From Photobacterium obscurum (GTDB lineage Bacteria > Pseudomonadota > Gammaproteobacteria > Enterobacterales > Vibrionaceae), in assembly GCF_026191635.1 (NCBI RefSeq), contig NZ_JAKRRW010000006.1, positions 1 through 64,000 on the forward strand: a stretch of 64,000 nucleotides of DNA, written 5' to 3'. Shown here piece after piece: positions 8,093 to 16,287 of this stretch; positions within the stretch are counted from its first letter, which is position 1; each line of letters starts with the position of its first letter. The position numbers were made by a program, and so were the translations under genes. The notes beneath the pieces are model-generated. The model did no database searches and was not told the DNA's origin. It was given only the letters and a program-made list of their open reading frames with translations.

Positions 8093-8725
8093 TTAGAATT
8101 GATATGAAACGCTTATATAAAAAGAATCAAGGGTAAAGTCGTATAGTTCTGATAACGTATAATCAGAGTAAGCCCCATGATAGGTATAATCTTCATCGGC
8201 GTAGAAGAAATCAGCCTCATAGCCAATTCTGAAATTAAGGTTACTTAATGCCAAAGGCGTATACTCAAGACCCAAACCATAACGAAGTGCAACGTATGTT
8301 TCTTTATCGAGTACTTTCTTCGATTCATTCAGATCAATCATCGACAGTCCAAGAATACCAAAAGGTCGCAAGCCGTTATTGAATGTATAACCAGCATTTG
8401 CTGCGATAGACAGTGCTTCTGGCGACCAATGATGGACTGTTTTGTTCTGCAATAGAGGAACCTGGAAGTTGATGTCTCCGTACTTGGTATACTGCGCTTC
8501 TAATGCAATAACGCGGTTGAACTGATAACCTGCAATCAGTTTATAGCTATTTCCGTCTTCATCGATACGAAATAGGCTATCAGAGCCTTCAAAATAGTCA
8601 TCCATATCATCAATGCCTGTCGAGCCAACACCAGCTCCGACATAAAAACCTCGTACTTCTTTTGCCTGTGAAAATGAGGCAAAAAATAGCGTACTTAAAA
8701 TAGTTAAGATTTTAATAAATTTCAT
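8093..8725 (-). CDS. Outer-membrane beta-barrel protein
   Basis: The 210-residue protein has a Sec signal peptide ending near 'FSQA' (about residue 21). The mature part starts 'KEVRGFYVGAGVG', followed by alternating amphipathic strands ('YKLIAGYQFN', 'LRYGLGLEYT', 'FRIGYEADFFY'). It ends 'FYISVSYQF', with the terminal aromatic residue recognised by the BAM complex. This is the architecture of small eight-stranded OmpA/OmpX-like porin-fold proteins. No OmpA peptidoglycan-binding domain is present. Substrate or partner is unknown. It is convergent with the kinase/RNase Z gene and preceded by a long AT-rich promoter region. Confidence 0.8.
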   Translation of the reverse strand: MKFIKILTILSTLFFASFSQAKEVRGFYVGAGVGSTGIDDMDDYFEGSDSLFRIDEDGNSYKLIAGYQFNRVIALEAQYTKYGDINFQVPLLQNKTVHHWSPEALSIAANAGYTFNNGLRPFGILGLSMIDLNESKKVLDKETYVALRYGLGLEYTPLALSNLNFRIGYEADFFYADEDYTYHGAYSDYTLSELYDFTLDSFYISVSYQF

Positions 8726-9287
8726 TTTATATATTATTAAGTGTGATTGTGAAAAAGGAACCAGGTGAGGATATAGTCCTGCCCGAGAAAATAGAGCATG
8801 CTTTAAGCGTTTACCCTTTTAGATAAACTAATATTCATTAATTGAAAGTATTTAATACAATATTAAGTATTTGATTATATTTGTGCTCAGATAAAGCTCG
8901 TGTCTCATTGATATTATTTAACCATTATAAAGCAAATCATCTTTTTATGGTTAAAGATAAGCCATGAAGGTTAAAATACGCACTGGTACAATATTCGTGA
9001 CTATACCGATCAAATAAAGTCATGAGGTAGGCACAATATTTATGCTACACACTGAAATGTTAAGTTTCAATGGCTGGCCGAATGATAGACTTGTTATTAT
9101 TGATAGTATATATATCAATGCGCAAATCACTGTTTCCGAATGAGTAACAATCTTGTTGACAGATACCAAAGCTTGTTCGTTATTGTTTTATTTTTTCAGC
9201 GAGCCTGGCAAAGGCAGCTAATTCTGCCTTCTGCCCGTAGATGCAACCCTGATCGGGAAAGGGTGTTATACCAATTCCATTAATTAT
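8726..9287. other. Intergenic region without gene
   Basis: This AT-rich stretch of 560 bp holds the promoter of the outer-membrane protein (minus strand) and the 3' end of the thiolase operon. A hairpin at about 9212-9231 (aaggcag/ctgcctt) has no T-run on the operon strand. I see no open frame or RNA gene. Confidence 0.5.
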
Positions 9288-10484
9288 CTATACGCGCTCT
9301 ATCACCATAGCAATCCCTTGACCAACACCGACGCACATGGTGCACAGTGCCAAGGTGCCACCGCTGCGCTGTAGCTGATATACCGCCGTGGTCACCAATC
9401 GGGCACCGCTCATTCCCAGAGGATGACCGAGGGCGATAGCCCCACCTTGAGGGTTTATTCTCGGATCATCATCTGCCAGCCCCAATTCTCGGGTACAGGT
9501 GAGAGCCTGGGCGGCAAATGCCTCGTTAAACTCCAATAGATCGAAGTCATTTAATGTCATACCGAGTCGGTTTAGTAATTTCATTGTTGCAGGTACCGGG
9601 CCTATCCCCATGATCCGAGGCGGGACGCCGGCGACAGCCATACCCAGAATTCGTGCTTTGGGTGTGAGATTATGCTGTCCAACCGCGGCTTCAGAGGCCA
9701 GAAGTAGCGCGGCTGCACCGTCATTGATCCCTGAGGCATTACCGGCGGTCACAGTACCGTCGCGAAATAGCGGATTTAGTACCCCCAGTTTTTCGAGGCT
9801 GGTGGTGCGCAGGTGCTCATCCTTATCGACAATTATCGGTGGCCCTTTCCGGCTTGGAATAGCGACAGGAATGATTTCCGCGGCTAGGCGTCCGTCTTCT
9901 TGTGCCATGGCCGCCTTTTGTTGGCTTCTTAGGGCAAACCAGTCTTGGGCACCTCGGCTGATCCCATAGAGTGATGCCAGGTTTTCAGCCGTCTGTGGCA
10001 TAGGATCTGTGCCATATTGTTTATCAAGTTCGGGATTGATGAAGCGCCAGCCCATGGTGGTATCGTATAGCTCCGCCGAGCGGGAAAAAGCACTGGATGC
10101 CTTGGCCATGACAAAGGGTGCTCTAGACATACTTTCGACCCCGCCCGCAATCACTAATTCAGCCTCACCGGCATGGATCGAACGGGCTGCATCCCCGATG
10201 GCATTGAGACCTGAGCCGCATAAGCGATTGACGGTGCTGCCCGGAACCTGGTGGGGTAATCCGGCCAGCAGTCCCGCCATTCTGGCAACGTTACGGTTAT
10301 CTTCGCCCGACTGGTTGGCACAGCCGAGTAACACGTCGTCTGCCTCTTGCCAATCTACATTATTGTTTCGTGCTATTAATGCCCGGATTGGCAAAGCAGC
10401 CAGATCATCGGCCCTGACAGAAGACAGAGCACCACCATAGCGGCCGATAGGGGTACGTATTGCATCGCAAATATAGACATTCAT
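9288..10484 (-). CDS. Thiolase, PcaF-like (3-oxoadipyl-CoA thiolase family)
   Basis: The 398-residue acyl-CoA C-acyltransferase has the nucleophile Cys89 in NRLCGSG, GGVESMSRAPFV, NPQGGAIALGHPLG with the catalytic His, and the second Cys in CTMCVGVGQG. The N-terminus (CDAIRTPIGRYGGAL...VRADDLAA) and 'GCANQ-x-GEDNRNVARMA' are those of PcaF/PaaJ 3-oxoadipyl-CoA thiolases rather than AtoB. The family cleaves 3-oxoadipyl-CoA to succinyl-CoA and acetyl-CoA. It is the last gene of a five-gene operon, 12 bp after the aminotransferase, with an AAGGG ribosome-binding site. No aromatic ring-cleavage genes accompany it, so its beta-ketoacyl-CoA probably comes from the aminomutase and transaminase upstream. 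The exact chain is inferred. Confidence 0.9.
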   Translation of the reverse strand: MNVYICDAIRTPIGRYGGALSSVRADDLAALPIRALIARNNNVDWQEADDVLLGCANQSGEDNRNVARMAGLLAGLPHQVPGSTVNRLCGSGLNAIGDAARSIHAGEAELVIAGGVESMSRAPFVMAKASSAFSRSAELYDTTMGWRFINPELDKQYGTDPMPQTAENLASLYGISRGAQDWFALRSQQKAAMAQEDGRLAAEIIPVAIPSRKGPPIIVDKDEHLRTTSLEKLGVLNPLFRDGTVTAGNASGINDGAAALLLASEAAVGQHNLTPKARILGMAVAGVPPRIMGIGPVPATMKLLNRLGMTLNDFDLLEFNEAFAAQALTCTRELGLADDDPRINPQGGAIALGHPLGMSGARLVTTAVYQLQRSGGTLALCTMCVGVGQGIAMVIERV

Positions 10485-10496
10485 AATCGTAATCCC

Positions 10497-11843
10497 TTAA
10501 TCATTCTTGGAAGCAAACAGAGGCTTTATGGTTCGGAAACCGCCTAGCAGTACTTCGGTAAAGCGGTTGATCTCCCTCTCGGTCATGGCGGTAGACAAGG
10601 TGCCCGAACAGGTGTTGATCATCATATAACCATGGTTAAACAGGTGATCCAGCAAGGCGCTTCTTATTCGGATTTCATTATTGTCTGCGTAAGCCAAGCG
10701 GTAATTAGTCGGAGGCTTCGGCTTCATATGGATGCGGAACATCGAACCGTTACCTGTCACACAGGCGGGTATATCGGCAATTCCGATTGCTTCGGTGATT
10801 TGTTGACGCAACTGGTTGCTCAGGCTGTTGAGCCGGTATATCGCATCTTGATCAAATAGCTGCATGGCCGTAAGACCGGCAATCATAGTGATTGGGTTGG
10901 CAGAAAAGGTTCCTGAATGGGGAAATAGCAGCTCATCTGCCAGAGGGTTCATGACTTCCATTACCTCTTTCCGTCCCGCGAGGGCACCGACGGGAAAGCC
11001 GCCGCCGATCATTTTGCCCATAGCGGTCAGATCCGGCTGAACTGAATAATTGTCCTGTGCGCCGCCATAGCTGTTTCGGAAAGTGATCACTTCATCAAAG
11101 ACTAGCAAGGCCCCGTTGTTCCGGGTCCAGTTTCTGAGTGCCGTAATAAAGGCATCTGAGGCCGGGATTAGCCCCACGCGATGAGGCAGGAGATCAACCA
11201 GCACGCAGGCTAGTTCGCTGGCATGCTGCTCCAAAATAGCGATGGCTTTATCCGGATCATTGAAAGGGATCACCACCACATCGTTCAAGGTGGAATCCGG
11301 CGTGCCGTGGGCAACGGGAACACTGGCCGGATTATTCTGCTCACCCCAGTTTGTCGGGTTGGCGGTCTGGCTGACCTCCGCGTAGTCATAAAGCCCGTGA
11401 TAGGCGCCTTCGACTTTGGCAATTTTGGGGCGCCCGGTGAAGGCTCTTGCAGCCTTGAGACAGCTCATCACCGCTTCCGTCCCCGAATTAACAAAGCGGA
11501 TCATATCGAAGCCAGCATTGCGGCTGCAAAGATGCCTGGCATACTGAATTTCGATTTCGGTGGCCAAGGTGAAAGCAGTACCTTTATGTAATTGCTCAGT
11601 CACAGCGGCTACGATTTGTGGGTGGGTATGGCCGTGGATCAAAGCGGCCATATTGTTGGCGAAGTCGACGCGTTGAGTTCCTTCAACGTCGGTTACATAG
11701 CAGCCTTGACCATGAGCAGCATAGAGAGGGTGGGGGTGGCGCAATACCGTATTTCGGCTGCATCCGCCGGGCATCAGGTGAAGAGCCTGGCGGTATAGTT
11801 CAGCGCTGTGTTTCGACGATGGGGTTTTATATTGTTGTTCCAT
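10497..11843 (-). CDS. Class III PLP aminotransferase, beta-amino acid transaminase-like
   Basis: This is a fold-type I, glutamate-1-semialdehyde-aminomutase-like protein of 448 residues. Motifs seen are LMPGGCSRNT, FVNSGTEAVMSCLKAARAFTGR in part, LVFDEVITFR (PLP-ring Asp) and MGKMIGGGFPVGALAG, which contains the PLP lysine. The N-terminal pattern and the position after an aminomutase resemble beta-phenylalanine/beta-amino acid aminotransferases of the same subfamily. It is therefore proposed to convert a beta-amino acid into a beta-keto acid. HemL itself is unlikely in this catabolic setting. The ATG at 11843 follows a GGAA-type site. An ATG at 11873 inside the CoA-transferase B 3' end is possible. 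It is translationally close-coupled within the operon. Confidence 0.85.
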   Translation of the reverse strand: MEQQYKTPSSKHSAELYRQALHLMPGGCSRNTVLRHPHPLYAAHGQGCYVTDVEGTQRVDFANNMAALIHGHTHPQIVAAVTEQLHKGTAFTLATEIEIQYARHLCSRNAGFDMIRFVNSGTEAVMSCLKAARAFTGRPKIAKVEGAYHGLYDYAEVSQTANPTNWGEQNNPASVPVAHGTPDSTLNDVVVIPFNDPDKAIAILEQHASELACVLVDLLPHRVGLIPASDAFITALRNWTRNNGALLVFDEVITFRNSYGGAQDNYSVQPDLTAMGKMIGGGFPVGALAGRKEVMEVMNPLADELLFPHSGTFSANPITMIAGLTAMQLFDQDAIYRLNSLSNQLRQQITEAIGIADIPACVTGNGSMFRIHMKPKPPTNYRLAYADNNEIRIRSALLDHLFNHGYMMINTCSGTLSTAMTEREINRFTEVLLGGFRTIKPLFASKND

Positions 11844-11857
11844 GCTTCTATTCCAAC

Positions 11858-12661
11858 TTACTTGAAGGTGCATTCAGCGGGATCCGTTCCCTTTGTGTTG
11901 TTAATAGCGGCAGCCTTTTCTTTTTCAGTCCTGCTTTCTACATCAGCAAGCAGAGCCGTTTCGGTATGATTAACGGTAGGTTTGTTGAGTTGTTCGCCGA
12001 GCTTGTGTCCAAGTAACAGCTTGCAATTGGTGCGCTGCTGCAGGTAGTCAAAGTCGATACCCGGAGCCAGCTCCACCACTTCCAAGCCCAGAGGTGTGAC
12101 ATCAATGACGGCAAGATCGGTATAGATTCTATCGACTACATGGCGTCCGGTTAGCGGATAACTGCACCTTTCCACCAGTTTGGGCTCGCCGTTCTTGGTG
12201 GTGTGTTGGGTGATCACAAAGATTGTTTTAACCCCTGCGACTAAATCCATGGCTCCGCCAACGGCCGGAATCGCATCTTTTGCCCCTGTCGACCAGTTTG
12301 CCAAGTCGCCCTGTTGGGAGACTTGCATTGCTCCCAGTACGCAGATATCAATATGCTGGCCCCGGATCATGGCAAAACTGTCAGCATGGTGGAAATAGGC
12401 TGCGCCGGGGATGGCGGTTACTGGTTTTTTCCCCGCGTTGATCAGCTCGGTATCCTCATGACCGTACTCGGGCGCAACGCCCATACCGAGTAAACCGTTT
12501 TCCGTGTGATAGATCACTTCCCGTCCATCGGGAACGTAACGGGCAACTTTTTCGGGAATACCAATACCGAGGTTGACGTAGGCACCATCGGGAATATCAA
12601 GTGCTGCCCGCTGTGCCATTTGGTCGCGGCTCCAGCCTATAGTTTGTTGTGTCGTTTTCAT
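11858..12661 (-). CDS. 3-oxoacid CoA-transferase subunit B (PcaJ-like)
   Basis: The 267-residue beta subunit of a family I CoA-transferase carries the catalytic Glu in HTENGLLGMG, which forms the glutamyl-CoA thioester, preceded by GAYVNLGIGIPEKVA. Together with the A subunit it moves CoA from a donor such as succinyl-CoA to a 3-oxoacid. Similarity in pattern is to PcaJ/ScoB. The C-terminal tail after 'KLLLGHKLGEQ' is longer than usual and rich in Lys and Glu (about 45 residues, low complexity). Its ATG overlaps the A-subunit stop by 4 bp (ATGA), a typical translational coupling. Confidence 0.9.
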   Translation of the reverse strand: MKTTQQTIGWSRDQMAQRAALDIPDGAYVNLGIGIPEKVARYVPDGREVIYHTENGLLGMGVAPEYGHEDTELINAGKKPVTAIPGAAYFHHADSFAMIRGQHIDICVLGAMQVSQQGDLANWSTGAKDAIPAVGGAMDLVAGVKTIFVITQHTTKNGEPKLVERCSYPLTGRHVVDRIYTDLAVIDVTPLGLEVVELAPGIDFDYLQQRTNCKLLLGHKLGEQLNKPTVNHTETALLADVESRTEKEKAAAINNTKGTDPAECTFK

Positions 12662-13368
12662 GGGTAGTATTTCCCCTCGGTAACGAGTTTGGATTCATGG
12701 GCGGGATCGGAAACGGTAACAATGCGGTTCACAAAAATCCCCGGAGTGACGATCTCTTCAGGATCAATGGTGCCAGCCTCGACCTGTTCACCCGTTTGAA
12801 CAATGGTTGTCTTGGCGGCCATTGCCATAATCGGTGCAAAATTTCGGGCAGTTTTGTTATAGAGCAGGTTACCGTAGCGGTCGGCCTGACGGCATTTGAT
12901 CAAGGCGAAGTCGGCCGTGAGGCCGCTCTCAAGGACATATTCACGTTCCTCAAACACTCGATGCTCTTTGCCGTCGGCAAGTGGGGTGCCAACTGAGGTC
13001 GCGGTATAGAAAGCGGGGATCCCTGCGCCCCCCGCCCGGATCCGCTCGGCCAGCGTGCCCTGGGGGACAAGTTCCAATTCGATGTCGCCTGCCCGGTAGA
13101 GATCAGGAAAGACGGTGGAATTGGCTGTACGGGGAAAAGAACAGATCATTTTGCCGACCTGTCTGTTTTCGATTAATGCCGCCAGGCCGACATGGCCACT
13201 GCCGGTATTGTTGTTGATAACGGTGAGGTTGCGTGCCCCGTGATCGATTAGGGCGTGGATCAGCTCTATCGGGCTACCGGCCTCGCCAAATCCGCCGATC
13301 ATCACGGTCGCGCCGTCAAAGATATCGGCGACGGCCTGGGCGGGAGATGCGATATGTTTATTAATCAT
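12658..13368 (-). CDS. 3-oxoacid CoA-transferase subunit A (PcaI-like)
   Basis: The 236-residue alpha subunit has the family signatures VMIGGFGEAGSPIELI and NNNTGSGHVGLAALI near the N-terminus, then CSFPR, ELELVPQGTLAERIRAGGAGIPAFYT in part, and ARNFAPIMAMAAKTTIVQ. The resemblance is strongest to 3-oxoadipate CoA-transferase PcaI. With subunit B it would activate the keto acid made by the operon before thiolysis by the PcaF-like thiolase. It is 89 bp downstream of the radical-SAM gene on the same strand. Confidence 0.9.
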   Translation of the reverse strand: MINKHIASPAQAVADIFDGATVMIGGFGEAGSPIELIHALIDHGARNLTVINNNTGSGHVGLAALIENRQVGKMICSFPRTANSTVFPDLYRAGDIELELVPQGTLAERIRAGGAGIPAFYTATSVGTPLADGKEHRVFEEREYVLESGLTADFALIKCRQADRYGNLLYNKTARNFAPIMAMAAKTTIVQTGEQVEAGTIDPEEIVTPGIFVNRIVTVSDPAHESKLVTEGKYYP

Positions 13369-13457
13369 ATTAACAACGCCTTGTTGTGAGGGTTTTTGTT
13401 GTTGGCTGTGGTAGCCACCGCAGCCGTGGCTACCCTGAGTTGATGATCTTGAAGGTA

Positions 13458-15065
13458 TCAGTTCAGTCGTTGGCGAAGTGCATTGGCCAGGTCCGTTTCG
13501 ATTTGCTGTAGTTCTTCTTCAAAAAAGAACTTGTCGGTATCGAGTGGCGTCAGGAAATCGACTTTGTTTTCCAGTTCGTCGTATTTGGCGTGGAATACAC
13601 GGTCCATCCATTCCATGTTGCGGGCCTCGGTGAACTTCAGGGCAAAACATTTCTCGCCGTTGATGATCGAGGTTCCAAGAATTGCCAGCTTGCCTGCTGA
13701 GATTGTCATCGAGATGTGGCGCGAAGGGCGGTTTATCGACGACAGTGAGCGGTAGATCAGGTTGAATATTTTTTCAACCTCAGCGAGCGGCGCTGTGTAG
13801 TAATGGTGCTCACCGGTCGGGCGTGCACAGTACATCGAGTGGAAACCGACAGACAGCATGCCAAGGATATTGGCTAGGTCGATCCAGTTCTGTGCCGAAC
13901 GATCAATATCTATCTTGCCGTTTTCGTCGGCAAACAGGCTGATGTGGTTCATCATCGGGCTCTGGCTGCGAATCATTACCCCGTGATTTTGCAGGCGGCG
14001 GATAGCGGCTATGGTTGTTGGGTTGAGCAGCTCGCGCGGGGTGGAAAAATGGGCCATCCAAGCCAGCTGAATGCCGTTGTCACGCAGGGTGTCAAACAGT
14101 TCTAGCATCGCATCGTATTTGTGGCTCAGGATCATTTCCGGCTGGAAGGTGAGAGAGCGGGTTGCAAGCCGGACATTTTTCACGTGCAGCAACGAAGGAT
14201 CCTCGATGAGCGGCATGACGTATTGCTTGAGGCGGTTAACAGGCATATAGCCGCCGTCGCCACCGGTGATCAAGAGATCGGTGACTTCGGTATGTTGTCT
14301 TAGGTATTGGTGAATTTGTTGGATATCTTTCTGAATAAACATATCTTCGTCGCCGCGTACCTGTGCATGACGGAAGCAGTAAGTACAAAACGAGAAACAG
14401 TTTTGAGTCGTTTTATCAAAGATCAGCTGGCATTGCGGATATTTGTGCTGGCTGCCGTCAAGGAATTCGATTTCTCCCTGATCATTCTCGAACCAAGGTT
14501 TGTTGAGCTGCTGGTTGCCATCATGGGGATTGGTTTTTTCCATATAATCCACCGCAACCTGGGTACGCTTCTCGCGGCTTTCAGCTTGCAGGTAGGCCTG
14601 GGTTGTCTGTGGGTCGATCATGCCCGGTTGCGGGAAGACCAGCTGAAAGACTGAATCGGTGGTGTAGTTGTCCCAGTTAATGCTGTTTAGGGTATGGCGG
14701 GTGGCAAGGAAGCGGTAAACCTCAACAAACAGCTCTCTTTCCTCAACACCTCCGATATTAATACCGCTCTGGTGAAGGATGCTGATGACCTCGCGGAACC
14801 CCGATAGTCCGGTGTAGTGTTCCTTGTCGTCAAAAAGCATAGGACGGGTTTCAAGCAAGCCGGAATGTTGGGGGTAGGAGGCATGCAGCCGGTTGAGCAA
14901 CCCCGCAGGCAATAGGTTCTCTTTCTGGATAATGGCAGATATTGATTCGTCATAGCCATGACGCGCCATAGCCTCGAAGACCTTGTCAGGCGTAACAACG
15001 AGGTGATCCTTTTTTTCTGGTGACGTGTTGACTGCAATCTGTTCCGCGGCATTTAGCTTGTTCAT
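13458..15065 (-). CDS. KamA-family radical SAM 2,3-aminomutase, long form
   Basis: The 535-residue protein has a radical-SAM cluster C-x3-C-x2-C at Cys223/227/230 (CFSFCTYC) and the SAM-binding ITGGDGG (266-272), as in lysine 2,3-aminomutase. It is much longer than LAM (about 416) because of an N-terminal extension of about 110 residues. The lysine-binding aspartate and PLP-lysine region of LAM (DAPGGGGK) is replaced here by ISMTISAGKLAILG, with Lys459 as the likely PLP lysine. So the substrate is probably not lysine bound in the LAM manner. It is the first gene of the operon and would supply a beta-amino acid to the class III transaminase. EpmB is excluded by length and context. The substrate (2-aminoadipate or glutamate are attractive) is inference. 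Confidence 0.8.
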   Translation of the reverse strand: MNKLNAAEQIAVNTSPEKKDHLVVTPDKVFEAMARHGYDESISAIIQKENLLPAGLLNRLHASYPQHSGLLETRPMLFDDKEHYTGLSGFREVISILHQSGINIGGVEERELFVEVYRFLATRHTLNSINWDNYTTDSVFQLVFPQPGMIDPQTTQAYLQAESREKRTQVAVDYMEKTNPHDGNQQLNKPWFENDQGEIEFLDGSQHKYPQCQLIFDKTTQNCFSFCTYCFRHAQVRGDEDMFIQKDIQQIHQYLRQHTEVTDLLITGGDGGYMPVNRLKQYVMPLIEDPSLLHVKNVRLATRSLTFQPEMILSHKYDAMLELFDTLRDNGIQLAWMAHFSTPRELLNPTTIAAIRRLQNHGVMIRSQSPMMNHISLFADENGKIDIDRSAQNWIDLANILGMLSVGFHSMYCARPTGEHHYYTAPLAEVEKIFNLIYRSLSSINRPSRHISMTISAGKLAILGTSIINGEKCFALKFTEARNMEWMDRVFHAKYDELENKVDFLTPLDTDKFFFEEELQQIETDLANALRQRLN

Positions 15066-15146
15066 TGCTTGTTCCTGTGTCTGTCCTTGATGGCTATTAC
15101 CTTAGAAGTTGTAGGTATTTATGAGAAATATGAAATTTTTATGTTG

Positions 15147-15167
15147 GCTATAGGAGTTGCCTATAGC
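15147..15167. promoter_or_regulatory. Palindromic operator candidate for the LysR regulator
   Basis: GCTATAGG-AGTTG-CCTATAGC is a perfect 8-5-8 inverted repeat. It lies between the divergent aminomutase operon (start 15065) and the lysR gene (start 15288). Half-site TATAGCTAA recurs at about 15191-15199. Size and position fit a LysR-type recognition site. Confidence 0.55.
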
Positions 15168-15287
15168 TAATGAGTCTTTTGTCGGTTGCTCGTATAGCTA
15201 AAACGACGTAGTGTTGTTATATGTTTGTTAACTTGAGCGCTTTGGCGTAGTTATTGTTTTCAGGTTGGCCAAAGTAGGGAAAAGGCA

Positions 15288-16142
15288 ATGGAATTGCGTT
15301 CACTTAGGTATTTTCAGGCTGTGTATGAGCTGGGCAGTGTTAGTGGGGCTGCGCGTCAGTGTTTTGTGTCACAACCTTCAATCACCGCCGCCATAAAACA
15401 GTTGGAGCACACTCTCGATACTTGTCTGTTTGTTCGTCATACCCATGGAGTGCTGCCGACGCCTGCTGCCGACAAGCTCTATCCGCTGGCAAGGGAAATG
15501 AGTGCCAGCGAAAAGACGATTTTGCAACTGTTTGGTGATGGCCCTACACCGGTATCTTTGCGGTTAGGGTTAATGCGCTCGCTCGGCGCACAGCGGATGA
15601 GCTATTTGCTGACTGAGCTGACACAGCGCATCGACAACCTTGAGCTCACGCTGGTGGATCCGGATGAACCTTGCGACGCCAGGATTATCTTGCGGCAATC
15701 AGTCACGAAAAAGGAGGACTTTGTTCCGATTTGGCAGGATAACTATCTGCTTGCTCTACCTAAGGCCTGGCCGATGACAAGCAAAGCGACGATAACAATC
15801 GATGATCTGGACAGCTTGCCTTTTATTAACCGCAGTCCCTGCGATGTACTGGAAAGGGTTAAGCTGGCGATGGCTACCGCTGGAGTACATTTTCAGCCAA
15901 GGGCAAACATCAGAACCATTGAATACGCCTGGCCGCTGGTGAGTGCTGGAGTAGGGGCAGCTTTGCTACCGGACTGGCGTGAGATCCGCGAGGCAGAGGG
16001 TATCGTACTGCGTCAGATTGACTCTCTAGATTTGAGTAAGTCGATCGGGTTGGCAGTTAAAGCAAATCGGGGGGGTGAACCTCTTATTTCATCAGTGATT
16101 GAAGTGTGTGACTCGGCGAGCTCAACTGTTGAACCGAGCTAA
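15288..16142 (+). CDS. LysR-family transcriptional regulator of the aminomutase operon
   Basis: The 284-residue protein has the classical N-terminal winged HTH ([24 protein letters not shown]..., '[13 protein letters not shown]') and a C-terminal effector-binding domain. It is divergently transcribed from the five-gene operon, and a palindrome lies in the shared 222-bp intergenic region. This is the usual arrangement for a LysR regulator acting on its neighbour in response to a pathway compound. The ATG follows an 'aaaagg' ribosome-binding site. The effector is unknown. Confidence 0.9.
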   Translation: MELRSLRYFQAVYELGSVSGAARQCFVSQPSITAAIKQLEHTLDTCLFVRHTHGVLPTPAADKLYPLAREMSASEKTILQLFGDGPTPVSLRLGLMRSLGAQRMSYLLTELTQRIDNLELTLVDPDEPCDARIILRQSVTKKEDFVPIWQDNYLLALPKAWPMTSKATITIDDLDSLPFINRSPCDVLERVKLAMATAGVHFQPRANIRTIEYAWPLVSAGVGAALLPDWREIREAEGIVLRQIDSLDLSKSIGLAVKANRGGEPLISSVIEVCDSASSTVEPS

Positions 16143-16287
16143 ACGTAACTATTTTATTTCGTTCAATTTGCCTGTTCTTGCCATTACTAATCACTGGTTA
16201 GCGATAAATTATCCTCACGGATTATATATTATTAACCAGATTAACATTATATTAACCTTTCTTTGGTTGGAAACGGACTTACTACCT

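Noticed and set aside
9212-9231. Terminator of the beta-amino acid operon
   Set aside because: The stem is good but the operon strand has no T-run after it; termination may be elsewhere.
13458-15065. Classical lysine 2,3-aminomutase (lysine fermentation)
   Set aside because: The usual partners (kamDE, kdd, kce, kal) are absent and the lysine/PLP region of LAM is not conserved.
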